Positions 17,301 to 25,289 of a stretch of DNA of 64,000 nt are shown here, piece by piece. The stretch is from Clostridium sp. (GTDB lineage Bacteria > Bacillota > Clostridia > Lachnospirales > Lachnospiraceae). Location of the stretch: NCBI GenBank assembly GCA_031275405.1, contig JAISOV010000024.1, forward strand, positions 1 to 64,000, given 5' to 3'. The notes under the pieces are model-generated. The model ran no database searches and was not told the DNA's origin. It saw only the letters and a list, made by a program, of their open reading frames with translations. Positions within the stretch are counted from its first letter, which is position 1, and each line of letters opens with the position of its first letter. The position numbers and the translations under genes are program-made.

Positions 17301-17658
17301 GATGCTTGTAGCAGTATTCGAGTATCGGATACAGAAAGCACTCTGTCTTGCCGGAGCCTGTGCCTGTGGCAATTAGGGTGGAGCGTCCGTCTTCGCCCGT
17401 GAGCCGTTCAAAGGCTTTCTGCTGATGGACGTAAGGCTTGTACTTGGGGGGGATGGCCTCAAAGAAAGCTTCCGGCATATCCTCGGCCACGCGGAACGGG
17501 AGACGCACACTGACATACGGCTCGTGAAAGACCGAATCCTTCGTCGCAAGAAGATTCGGTATCGAATCCCTGAATCCGGGCGTGGTCATCGGAAACGTCG
17601 TCTTGATGTAATCCGACAGCCCTTCTTCTAATTGTTTTGCCAGTATGGATGGTAGCAT
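11320..17658 (-). CDS. 2112-residue DEAD-like helicase with DUF1998-like C-terminus; DrmA-DrmB-like fusion
   Basis: The N-terminal SF2 helicase has ATGTGSGKTE (97-106), YPMNALATDQ, DELHTFDGAQGTDLA (230-244, DELH in place of DEAH) and SATM (267-270). The second RecA domain carries TPTLEMGIDIGDL and QYLQRTGRAGRK. Several CxxC pairs (CRDCGETGW, CPNCMQL, CSSCGTEQ, CPHCGS) suggest zinc ribbons between the lobes. The C-terminal part has SVPGGTGYLKQL and CECKDD...CYHCLYAYR, the pattern of DUF1998/MZB regions. In DISARM the helicase (DrmA) and the DUF1998 protein (DrmB) are usually separate; here both appear in one chain. It starts 2 nt after the methyltransferase stop, with GGAGGAAAG upstream. A non-DISARM DUF1998 helicase of the MrfA/YprA type is the alternative reading. 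Confidence 0.88.
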   Translation of the reverse strand: MLPSILAKQLEEGLSDYIKTTFPMTTPGFRDSIPNLLATKDSVFHEPYVSVRLPFRVAEDMPEAFFEAIPPKYKPYVHQQKAFERLTGEDGRSTLIATGTGSGKTECFLYPILEYCYKHRGEKGIKALIIYPMNALATDQAKRIAELIYTSPELRGNVTAGMYVGGHESVPNRAMTDDRIITDHETMLSSPPDILLTNYKMLDYLLVRSKDALLWNDNKNPDTLKYIAVDELHTFDGAQGTDLACLLRRLKSRLFTPVGHLCCIGTSATMGNKESAAGILGYAAEVFGEPFENDAVVTEDRLTASEFFEGKTPTDFTVPDKAAVELLNRAVEMDDQRPFLEAATKAWFDESFIYTDIMSEDARLALGSHLMEHAFTQELLTYIAGSFVQDEQVCEDMGGNHPELRVQGAKIAIDALYALISHARTGAADSLRPFLSVQVQLWFRELRRLLAKVTGSTVTYALATDLNEQQAATYLPVVNCRDCGETGWVSAANERGSVQITDLGAFYNLYFKNDKKVVMMYPNDHEEKPWNTAEAFLCPNCMQLDVAEGKKHSCSSCGTEQIPVIIPLRQEDAGKRNRGFRCPHCGSLTGLSIIGLRSATAISTSISQLFSSKFNDDKKTLAFSDNVQDAAHRAGFFDSRTYKPSLRSTIQQFVIDEGDGMSLREFQDRFVSYWHEKLTDEEFVSRFIAPNMAWMRAYENMKREGSFGHGQDEKNLMNNIEYRLRYEIMLEYGFLSRIGRTLEKSGCSVISFPQKDVEEVIERVLERAVNEIGDAQGQFNADLFGKIVIGFLNLMSSKGAFDDFIFNQYTNNEGKPYLLSNDKEKWLPGVQFGRNTPRFLYQLNDPNGRRIKAFDTLKANGAYCDWIWKCFNEPMYESIKYEGIAKITLEELVKQGFIVAMPSPAEYKVWGLSKDKVTINADVKQYVCEECGHAVSVSAENETLWDGAPCLRTNCTRALHVQDDAALGYFGKLYSSGAIVRVSAKEHTGLLERDDREELERVFKRGGADQKPWDTNVLSCTPTLEMGIDIGDLSSVILCSVPPGQAQYLQRTGRAGRKDGNALNIAVANARPHDLYFYAEPMEMMAGNVEPPKIFLKASAVLERQFLAYSMDSWIKKGVPEGAIPKAVGACTNNLTTRDPAKYPFNFLTFVQGNISGLLRTFIQMFPELEESEKADLEKYAKGAGVTDSPMHMRVLEAFESLKKQKDALTESIKQLRTLIKDLEAKPKDPAYEAEIKELDAERRALANVVRSINGKDVFNFLSDEGLLPNYAFPESGIILKAVLYRKEDAAEGAEPQPKKYEKMVYEYSRSASAAISEFAPSNNFYVDGRKLNINQVDLTSAQVAKWRLCPNCSHAQLEEAGRNVAACPECGSPAWADSGQVRSMLKVQMVYSNMDYTKSLIGDESDDRQTTFYCKQLLVDVNEDGDITKAYRMDNEEFAFGYEFVKKATLREINFGESDIAGEQLTVAGQEDVRKGFKICKYCGKIQPENGRPEHTFTCKAKNLASGMADPYEEYLFLYREFATEALRILVPATTMDSTNVRVESFIAAFMLGMKEYFGNADHLRATISEVPVPDADYRKQYLVIYDSVPGGTGYLKQLMLKQHSLIEIFEKALAVLEKCECKDDPQKDGCYHCLYAYRQSQNIGQISRATAIRLLKQILSGKENLEEIEKLGAVPVNGLFESELERRFIEALSQMGNHSRTLTINKELVHNKEGYLLKIGEAIWEIEPQVKLDAASGVAVETRADFVLWPTKTEGNQKPVVIYTDGFLYHKEKVADDTLKREAIRRSGNFRIWSLSWKDVQSVFKAQGDYATDVLNASRMPSYNTMYNRAVQEANAESLKPDRMPPMELLAQYLENPEAEKLFAAHAGAYAFSLLSPRDMANGVIFADWKLNVGNITEMLGLDSPEYELGKTVFGNWRPRSANSHMTVYSGVVADDMQQNKFKADIAVYAVLDDSEANRTEKYEPEWNGFWQFYNVLQFLKSFAAVSANGMKNDVYNRVPLMVPAAAEATPGEGEATWPTETLVQLMGDTAKAFATKCAELAVAAPDTIGYELEDENGAVVGEAEMAWEQYKVAFLLEEQEESKEAFIAAGWKVLAADDEIQTDWFKEVE

Positions 17659-17660
17659 CG

Positions 17661-20600
17661 CTATCTTTCCTCCGCGTATTTCTTTTCAAAGAATGCCCAC
17701 GCTGTTTCGTAATCCTTCTCCCGGTCGCAGCGATCAAAAGGTGCGACGTATTCGATGGTGCGCTCCACCGGGCCGCCGGGTTGGGTGTCATCTGTGAAGG
17801 TGCGCTTAAATGTGCCGGAGGAAACGTCTTTGATTTTTTCCCATTCCGGGCGCGCGAAGCCCACGTTGGTCAAGCTGCGGTTGTTCGTAAACACAATGCG
17901 GCCTGTCTGGTCATACCAGGTTTCAGCCTCGTAGCTTTGAAGGACGGGGAATTGGATGCGATATATTATCATCAGTTGCTCCAAAGTCATGCCGAGTGCT
18001 TGTGCTGTCAGTACATCTATCTCCACGAGGGCTTGGCGGCGTTCGTAGTCGGTACGGAGCGGGGTGTCCCAAATCCATTCTGACGATAAGGTCGAATATT
18101 GAGCAGAACTCAAGCGTGGGTCTTCTTTTGACCATAGCTCATTCTTAAAGGTGTCCTGCCAGCAGGAACGCCATAGGTCTGCATAGTATTTAGTCAAGCA
18201 GTTAAGCATAAGCGCGCGTTGAATTATCGGCATGGTATCCCGTGGATGAAAAACTGGTAAAATCATCTTGGTACTGTAGTTGACGTGTCCTTTACCAATG
18301 ACCTTTACCAGAAAGTCAAAGGGCAAGCTCGCTTCGCAGCCAGCCTGCGAAACCATGTGCATACAATTTTTGAATGAAATTCCAAAAATTGTATGCACAA
18401 AGGCTACGCCTTTGTGCATAATGGCTGTAGCCAAAGTGCGCTCCGATGTTGTCCCTACCATTTCACGATTTGCGAGATAGTAGGCACTGTTGAATTTCAT
18501 TCCCCATTGCGTTGTTGGAATTCTACGCAAATACTCGTTGTATTCGAGATTGGGCGCATATTTCGAGCGCAATAGATAATCCTCTGGGATAATCGTTAGG
18601 TCTATGCGGTCATAATCGCTGTTTACCCGATACACGCGGCGGGCAGTCTGAAATATTGGGTTGGCTACGTTGATGAACGGACCTGAATACACGACTGCTG
18701 ACGGCGTATCTGGGAAGCCTACCCGATCTCTAATAGTTCCGTCTGTGCGTGAATTCGTTTCATTCCAACATTCAGTAGTAAAAATCTCGTCCTTTATGTC
18801 CCCTAGTGTTCGCGGCTGGGCGGCGAAGCGCCTGAGGACTTCCATTAATTCCGACGAATGTAGAGAGGGAATTCTTGCTTCCCTCCATTTCTCGCCTCCA
18901 TCAAACAGTTTGGCGAATGCCGATAGCTCTTTTTTCCCGACTCGGACAACTCTATCGGGATGTCCGTTCACGTTCCAGTCATTATTATCGTCTTTGATTC
19001 CCGGGACATCGCCCGTTATGGAATCGTCGTAGCACTGCTCGATTGTATTGACCTCATAGAGGTTGCTGATGGTGTCGAAAGACACCATCCGTTGACCACC
19101 ATACACATTTATACTGAAATGTGTATGGTGGTCAACTTCGGGAAACAGCTTCTTCTCGTTTGCAAATTGAAAATGATAACGCAAACGAGCATATGCTCTT
19201 TCCCGAAGTTCACCACCCTTCGGGTCATCATAGATGCCCTCGGGGTGCAAAAAGGCGCTCACGCCTTTTTGATTTACAAAACTCCATGATTGCGGCAAGA
19301 AGCACTTATACAAGTTCGCCGCAGAGCCTTTTAATACCAAATAGTTCTGTGCAGCATTCAAGAATCCCTGCGTACCGGACATGGCTTCGTACTCCGCAAA
19401 ATAAAGCGCTTTGGCTCTTCTGTCTTCAAGTGCCGCTGCTCTTTCGCGTGTTGTCTGTGTGGCAGTAAGATTCTTCACCGCAAACACCGGGTTTTCATCT
19501 GAAAGGACAGTTTGTTCATTCCATTCAACCTTTATCCACGGCGGATTCCCCAGCACTAAATCAAATCCGCCGCGCTCAGCGAATACTTCGGCGAATTCAA
19601 GCTCCCAATGGAAGAAATGCTGTTGCGAGGCAATCTCTCTTGCTTGCGCAAGACGCGGATTCTTGGCGCAAAGCTCGTCGAGGTTTATCTTGCCCAGTTC
19701 GGCGTAGGTGTCGTAGATTTCATTCACCTGTTCCTGCATTTCAGTCGGGAAGAGTGACAACTGACCGGGTGTGTAATGTTTGCCTGTAACACCGCCCTCC
19801 ATCACATTGACGGACACGATCCCGCCCTCCAAAATCAGGCTCATGTCAAACAAAAACTCGCTGCGGCTCGGCAGGAGGTCGGCTTTGTCAATAGGCCAGA
19901 ACCAAAGAACGCACCAATAGTCCATCGCAAATTTGAGACGGGCATAGGGGGAGGCGTTGTCGCCACCCTCTGTCTTGTACAGCCGCTCGAATATCAAGTC
20001 TTTCTCGCGGATAGTGGTATGCGAGCTTTCCGTATCTTCTTCATGCCCAAAGACGGAGAGCGCGTCGGCAGTCTGCTTCTCCACTTCCTTTTGCAGTTCG
20101 ACTTGCTTCTCCCACAGCTTGTCGATGATGCCGGAGACGCGCAGGAGCGTGTCGATATCGCCCTCGCTATATGGCTTTACGAAAGCCTTGTTCCAGTCTT
20201 TGATGGCTTTGATGCCGTCCGGGTCAAGAGCCTTGATGACCTTATCGGTGTAGCTTGACATACCGGGGTCGCCCATCAGGAAATGGTAGACCTGCTTCTT
20301 GGGCATACGCTCTGTTCCGGGCTCCACGCAAGTAGGCGCATTCTCCCACCAACGGTCGGGAGAGTGATTTGTTTCTAATTGTTCTACGCGATAGACCTGC
20401 CTTCTCGCACCGATGAGCGAGTTGCCATTGATGAGCTGCGTACCAAACCACGGCACAAAACCACCCTTGAAGATAGTATTGAGCCAGAGGGATACTTCGG
20501 CAAGCTCAACGGCAATCGGGTTGAGGTCGATGCCGTAGACATTGCGGTCGGCAATATACATCTTGACCCGCTGTATCTCCTGATAGCGGTCTTCATAGGA

Positions 20601-22400
20601 AATGGTCTCGCCAGTTTCCTTTTGTTTGAGGTCGATGTAGGCTTCGGCAAGTTGGTTAATGGCTTCATTCAAGAAGGCCGCGCTTCCCATTGCGGGTTCG
20701 CATATGGTGAGTGAGAGAATCTCGTCGGCGGTCTTTCCTTCGAGCAGCTCTTTGAGCGCATACTTGACCAAGCACTTTGTCAGAACTTCCGGCGTGTAGT
20801 ACGACGCGGACTTCTCGCGTTCCCGTCCGGCTAAGCGGTAAATGAAGGTGCCTTTCTCGTACTTGCGGAGTTTGCCATCGTCGTAACGGACACGTTCGTC
20901 ATCGTTGTAGTTGTCGAGTTCCCGTTCCGGAATGAAATAGCCCACTTCAAGCTCATCAAAATTGTCCTGCGCTCGCTTGACTTCAAACAGCGTTTCCTCT
21001 GCGATGAATCCGCGATAGGACAGGAGGGCTTCATAGACCGCGCCCATCTGGTTAATGCCGAGGGTAGAGTAGGAAATCCGTCCACGGCTGCCACGTCGCC
21101 CGGTTCCTCTGGATATGCTCATCAGGTCGATGATTCTGAGCATCACGATATTGCGCAGCTTTGCCGAGGTAATCATCTTCGTGTATTCAGGGTCAAAGAT
21201 GTGCGCTTTGAGCGGCTCGATGACAAACACATCATGCAGCGATTCGAGGCCGATAGCTTCTTTCAACGCTTCTTCTGTGGTCGGGTAGCCGTTGTATATC
21301 AGGTCGTAGAGCTTGGCGAGGGTCTCATGCAGATAGTAGCCGTCGCCCACTTCTTCCACATCTTCGCGCACGTCATCGGCGATGTCGCGCAGGAACTCCA
21401 AAGAGTAGCCTTCAACATAGGCTTGCGCCTTCATCGGCGCATAGCCAAGCTCCGGCCTTGCCTCGATAAAGAGCATGAAGAGCATACGGTACATATAGCG
21501 CAAGCACTCAATCGTGAGCTTGCTTGCGTCAACAGGGTCGGCGTTCAGGTCGCGTCCCTGTCTATGCTCCATATCGTAAAGCACTTCGTTTCCAAGAAGC
21601 TCTATGGCTTCGCGGAGGGCGTATTTCAAATCCTGCGACACGCCGGAGGCATGACGGTGAGAGTTGTCGTCGAGCTTGTCTAAGAGCGAGTTGCCGTCAT
21701 CCGGGCAGAGGGATTCCTTGTGAAGCAGGACGGCCATCGCTTGCAGTGTCGATTCCTCACGGCGGCCAAAGATTTCTTCGCTATCAAAATAGAGATAGCG
21801 TTTCTCGTTCCACTTGTTGCGGTCGATGAGAGCGATGCCGCCGATGCCAATGAGAACCAACCATCTTGGAGGCTCCGGCAGACTAAACAGAACCTTTGTC
21901 ACGAGGTCTTCGTTTTCAAGCTCGGTCAGCATTGGGATTTTCGGCGTGTCGTCGCTGACGGCAGCACCGTCAAAGAAGTACCCCGAAAGCATATCCGCTT
22001 CGCGCTCTGCGGAGTGGGCAAGTAGCACCCACAGCAGCGGTGCGCCGTTGGCCTTTTTCATTTCGAGATAGACGGGTACTTGCCCGTCTTCTCCGACATC
22101 CGCGATGAACGGAGTCGCAGCCGGGTAGCCAAGCGTTTCAAGGTAGCTGTCGGCTAAGTCTTTGACCATCGGCCAGACCTGTGTGTCGCTACGGACGCGC
22201 TGATAGCGGTCATGTATCGTAGAAAAAAGACGACCGCAATCACGGAGCAGAGACCAAGGCGTTCTCGCTTCCTCTTCGTCTTTCGCAGCTGCTCTCCATG
22301 CGGAGATAGTCTCGGCAGCGTTTTCCTCGAAGATGGATGAGAAGTAATGATTGGTATAGTATTCGTTGTAGTTGTTGATGCCGCGTAAGTCCATAGCCAT
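17661..22400 (-). CDS. drmMI: Eco57I/PglX-like N6-adenine DNA methyltransferase (DrmMI-like)
   Basis: A 1579-residue class I methyltransferase. YTPEVL (535-540), CEPAMGSAAFL (567-577, SAM-binding motif I), NVYGIDLNPIAVELA (620-634) and GNPPWIKVEW (951-960, catalytic NPPW) are all in order. The size and long N-terminal region match PglX- and DrmMI-type enzymes, which mark self DNA in BREX and class 1 DISARM. Residues after about 1000 likely hold the target recognition domain. Two stretches there (about 1044-1111 and 1327-1357) are encoded by DNA packed with perfect inverted repeats. The start overlaps the SNF2 stop as TAATG. A type IIG restriction-modification role would be the alternative, but I see no nuclease motif. 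Confidence 0.87.
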   Translation of the reverse strand: MAMDLRGINNYNEYYTNHYFSSIFEENAAETISAWRAAAKDEEEARTPWSLLRDCGRLFSTIHDRYQRVRSDTQVWPMVKDLADSYLETLGYPAATPFIADVGEDGQVPVYLEMKKANGAPLLWVLLAHSAEREADMLSGYFFDGAAVSDDTPKIPMLTELENEDLVTKVLFSLPEPPRWLVLIGIGGIALIDRNKWNEKRYLYFDSEEIFGRREESTLQAMAVLLHKESLCPDDGNSLLDKLDDNSHRHASGVSQDLKYALREAIELLGNEVLYDMEHRQGRDLNADPVDASKLTIECLRYMYRMLFMLFIEARPELGYAPMKAQAYVEGYSLEFLRDIADDVREDVEEVGDGYYLHETLAKLYDLIYNGYPTTEEALKEAIGLESLHDVFVIEPLKAHIFDPEYTKMITSAKLRNIVMLRIIDLMSISRGTGRRGSRGRISYSTLGINQMGAVYEALLSYRGFIAEETLFEVKRAQDNFDELEVGYFIPERELDNYNDDERVRYDDGKLRKYEKGTFIYRLAGREREKSASYYTPEVLTKCLVKYALKELLEGKTADEILSLTICEPAMGSAAFLNEAINQLAEAYIDLKQKETGETISYEDRYQEIQRVKMYIADRNVYGIDLNPIAVELAEVSLWLNTIFKGGFVPWFGTQLINGNSLIGARRQVYRVEQLETNHSPDRWWENAPTCVEPGTERMPKKQVYHFLMGDPGMSSYTDKVIKALDPDGIKAIKDWNKAFVKPYSEGDIDTLLRVSGIIDKLWEKQVELQKEVEKQTADALSVFGHEEDTESSHTTIREKDLIFERLYKTEGGDNASPYARLKFAMDYWCVLWFWPIDKADLLPSRSEFLFDMSLILEGGIVSVNVMEGGVTGKHYTPGQLSLFPTEMQEQVNEIYDTYAELGKINLDELCAKNPRLAQAREIASQQHFFHWELEFAEVFAERGGFDLVLGNPPWIKVEWNEQTVLSDENPVFAVKNLTATQTTRERAAALEDRRAKALYFAEYEAMSGTQGFLNAAQNYLVLKGSAANLYKCFLPQSWSFVNQKGVSAFLHPEGIYDDPKGGELRERAYARLRYHFQFANEKKLFPEVDHHTHFSINVYGGQRMVSFDTISNLYEVNTIEQCYDDSITGDVPGIKDDNNDWNVNGHPDRVVRVGKKELSAFAKLFDGGEKWREARIPSLHSSELMEVLRRFAAQPRTLGDIKDEIFTTECWNETNSRTDGTIRDRVGFPDTPSAVVYSGPFINVANPIFQTARRVYRVNSDYDRIDLTIIPEDYLLRSKYAPNLEYNEYLRRIPTTQWGMKFNSAYYLANREMVGTTSERTLATAIMHKGVAFVHTIFGISFKNCMHMVSQAGCEASLPFDFLVKVIGKGHVNYSTKMILPVFHPRDTMPIIQRALMLNCLTKYYADLWRSCWQDTFKNELWSKEDPRLSSAQYSTLSSEWIWDTPLRTDYERRQALVEIDVLTAQALGMTLEQLMIIYRIQFPVLQSYEAETWYDQTGRIVFTNNRSLTNVGFARPEWEKIKDVSSGTFKRTFTDDTQPGGPVERTIEYVAPFDRCDREKDYETAWAFFEKKYAEER
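18331..18420. repeat. Cluster of three adjacent perfect hairpins inside the methyltransferase gene
   Basis: Arm GTGCATACAATTTTTG (18357-18372) is perfectly inverted at 18383-18398 around a 10-nt loop. Arm TATGCACAAAGGC (18392-18404) is perfectly inverted at 18408-18420 around a 3-nt loop and shares TATGCAC with the first, so the two stems are mutually exclusive. TTCGCAG/CTGCGAA lies just upstream at 18333-18351. The reading frame stays open throughout. Confidence 0.9.
19068..19271. repeat. Cluster of four consecutive inverted repeats inside the methyltransferase gene
   Basis: In order: GATGGTGTC/GACACCATC with a GAAA loop (19068-19089); a perfect 20-bp pair beginning GTTGACCACC (19091-19110 with 19117-19136, 6-nt loop); a 29-nt imperfect pair sharing ACTTCGGGAAA and CTCGTTTGC (19135-19163 with 19181-19209); and CAAAAAGGCG/CGCCTTTTTG with a 4-nt loop (19248-19271). 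The 20-bp stem encodes part of VDHHTHFSINVYGG. Confidence 0.9.
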
Positions 22401-25289
22401 TATCCATTCACCCCCGTCAGTACAGCGATAACGCGGATATAGGGATTGTCCTCGATTTCGAGGGTGTCCTTTACCCAGTCTACAAAGTCGTTGAATACCT
22501 TTTCGACCATGCGCTCTTTCTCGCTTTTTCTGCGTTCGTCTTCAAAGAGCGACATCTGATAGTTCTTGTGCCTGCGTTGTAGCTCGTCGAGCTTTTCGAG
22601 TTCGGCATAGATTTTCGGGTCTGTTGCTTCGTTGTATTCTGTGAAGTGTCGTTTGAGTACGACCTCCGCATCCGCAACTGCGGTGCGCAAGAGAGCAGTT
22701 GCCTCCTGCACCCGTTCCTCAGTGACGAGGTTTTGGTTTGGTAGGTCGTTTCTCGACAGCCTCGTCTTTGTCAGGATTTCATTCATGCTGAGTTCGCAGG
22801 ACAAGGCTCCGTTCTTGTAGTGCAGACCGAACCATTCGTCTACAACAGGAGCGGATTTTCGGTTCGGGATTGTCCCGGCCATCACGAAGATAATATCGTC
22901 AGGCGCGAGGCCATCGGTCAGTCCGATGATTGGTGCCTCGTTGCGCCCATAGAGCAAGCTCGACTTGTCGTTTATCCAAGTGAAGAGCGGGTGTAGCTTC
23001 CACAAATACTGCGTCGTCGGCCAAGCAGTTTCGAACAGATTGTTCTGCATACTGCGAACCATTTCTGCCATTGCAAACTGCTTGTCCGGGCTGAGGCGCA
23101 GATAGTCTTCGGATGGCATTGCTTCGTCCGGCAGGAGCGCGGAGAGCCGTCTGCGCAGCTCCGGCGATATACTGATTTCCACGCCGTCCACAGTTTGAAG
23201 GGGCTGCACAGTATTGCGTTCGCCTTTGTTGAAATAGGGAATGGCCGTCTTAACATAGTCCACATCCGCGAAGAGCGTATCGTCTTCTGATACGGTTGCA
23301 GGTGCCTCGGCTTCTGCGGCTCCGGCCATCAGAGCTTCAAACGGGTCAAACTCGTCCTCGGCTTCCGTCAACTGTGCGCCGAACGCTTCTGGCGTAGTTC
23401 CTTGCTCTATCGCACTTGCAGTAACGCCTTCTTCTTCAACGTTGAACTTGCCCATCAGCAAGGTCGGGTCGCCGATATTCTTGTATGCCTGTTCCTCTTT
23501 CTGAACCAATATTTCCATGATGCGCATATCACCCTTGATTTTCGGGTTCGTACTGCTAATCATCATGTAGCGAATGTCCGGCTGCTCTTGCTGTCCGTAA
23601 CGGTCGATACGTCCATTCCTCTGTTGGAATACCATCAGCGACCACGGGATGTCAAAATGGATGAGCCTGTGGCTGAGGTAGTGGAGATTGATACCTTCTG
23701 ATGCAACGTCGGAGGCGACGAGGACACGGATGGGCGATTCCTCACGTCCGAAGTCCTCGACGATTTTCTGTTGGTCGGTATCGGACATACCGCCATAGAT
23801 TTCTTGTATGGCGTTTTCTTTCAGCCCCAAGTCCTGCCGGAGATGTTCGGCGATGAAACGCATGGTCTCGATGCGCTCGGTGAAGATGACAACTCTGTCG
23901 TTCTTCGCCCGGCTCCATCCGTATTCTCTTCCTTGCAACAAGGCAAGGAGTTGTTGGTAGCGCGAGAATGACGCGGGGGCGATTTTTTCCAAGGCTGCTT
24001 TGAGTTCTTCGAGCAGACCGATGTCCTTGATGTCTCTGGCTTGGTATTTCTTGTAGAGCTTTTTCAGTCGCTCATCTATGCTCTTGATGCAAGCGGCTGG
24101 GCTTGAAAACATGGACTTTTCAAGGCTCGTCTTGAAGAGCTGCCCGGTGTGAACTTCCTTACCGGCATCCATTTCGAGCTTCATATCAGCAAAGAGGCCA
24201 TAGGCGTATTCTTCTTCGGCGGTTGCGTCGCACTTCATGGTGCTGACCTTGCGCTCTTTGAACACGCCTTGTACTTGGTCTTTGATGTCTTTCTTGAAGC
24301 GACGAATGCACAAACCTTTGATGTCTTCTTTCTTGTAGTCGTGTGGGTCGGCAATCGCCGTCGGGTCAAGCATATTCATAAGCGATGCAAAGCTCTCGCT
24401 CCTGCCGTCGTGCGGTGTGGCCGATAGCATGATGAGCGTGTCCGAACGCTCGGCAAGCAGTTTTGCGAGCCTCGCTCGCTGTGCTTGGTTGCCGCGCTCT
24501 GCGACATTGTGCGCCTCGTCAATGACAATGATGTCCCACCATGAGTTTTCAAGATGGGTTCTATACTCAACGTCGCGCTTGATGGTGTCAATCGAAACGA
24601 TGGTCTTGTCGTAATAGAAGAACGGGTTATAGTTCGTCGGCAGCTGCGCCCGGATGCGACTGATGCGGTTTGTCAAGGCGCACAAGCGGAATCGTAAAGC
24701 GGTTCCACAGTTCTTTCTGAAACTGCGTCATCATGCTCTTGACGGTGACGACGAGTATCCGCTTGCCTTTTCCTCTGGCAATAAGCTCCGACATGAGAAT
24801 ACCTGCTTCGAGTGTTTTGCCGAGACCGACGGCATCCGCAATGAGGATTCTCTGTCGGGTTTTGCGCAAGGCAATCTGCGCGGGTTCCAACTGGAAATTC
24901 ATCGTGTCCATCGCAGCACGGCTGCCGATATGCAGATTCGTATCCGTCGGGATTTTCTGTCGCCATTGGCTCTCGATATACAGACGGGAGCGACGAAAAA
25001 AAGGAGAATCATCGGCAACCAGTTTGGCCTTTGCTGGGTCAACCTGCTCGATGTCCTCGATGTCCGTCAGGAACATTGCGTCATGGTCTTTTACAAGACT
25101 GGATATGCCGATGCAATGAAGTGTCTTCTTGTCAAGGCTGTTCGTCTCGACCTTCTTGACCATCCATTCCTCGTCCCGGATAATCAGGCGCATGCCGGGG
25201 GCAAAATCGACAACCATTGTTTCAATAAGTTTTCCGTCTCTTAGGATGTCTTCAATACAGGATTCTTTTTGGGGTTTGGCTGCCGCCAT
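22400..25289 (-). pseudogene. drmD: SNF2-family helicase (DrmD-like), split by one frameshift
   Basis: The ATG at 25289 (MAAAKPQKESCIED) overlaps the stop of the AlbA_2 gene as TAATG and follows AGGAGG. The first segment contains ADAVGLGKTLEAG (Walker A) and runs to FTIPLVRLD, then goes out of frame and stops at 24627. The second frame resumes exactly there with NRISRIRAQLPTNYNPF, followed by IIVIDEAHNVAERG, LSATPHDGR, VASDVASEGINLH and QRNGRIDRYGQ. The break lies in GACAAACC near 24673-24680; one base too many or two too few would explain it, and the family spacing between RLD and RIR fits two missing bases better. DrmD is the SNF2 component of class 1 DISARM. Whether this is a mutation, a sequencing error or recoding cannot be told. 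Confidence 0.85.
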
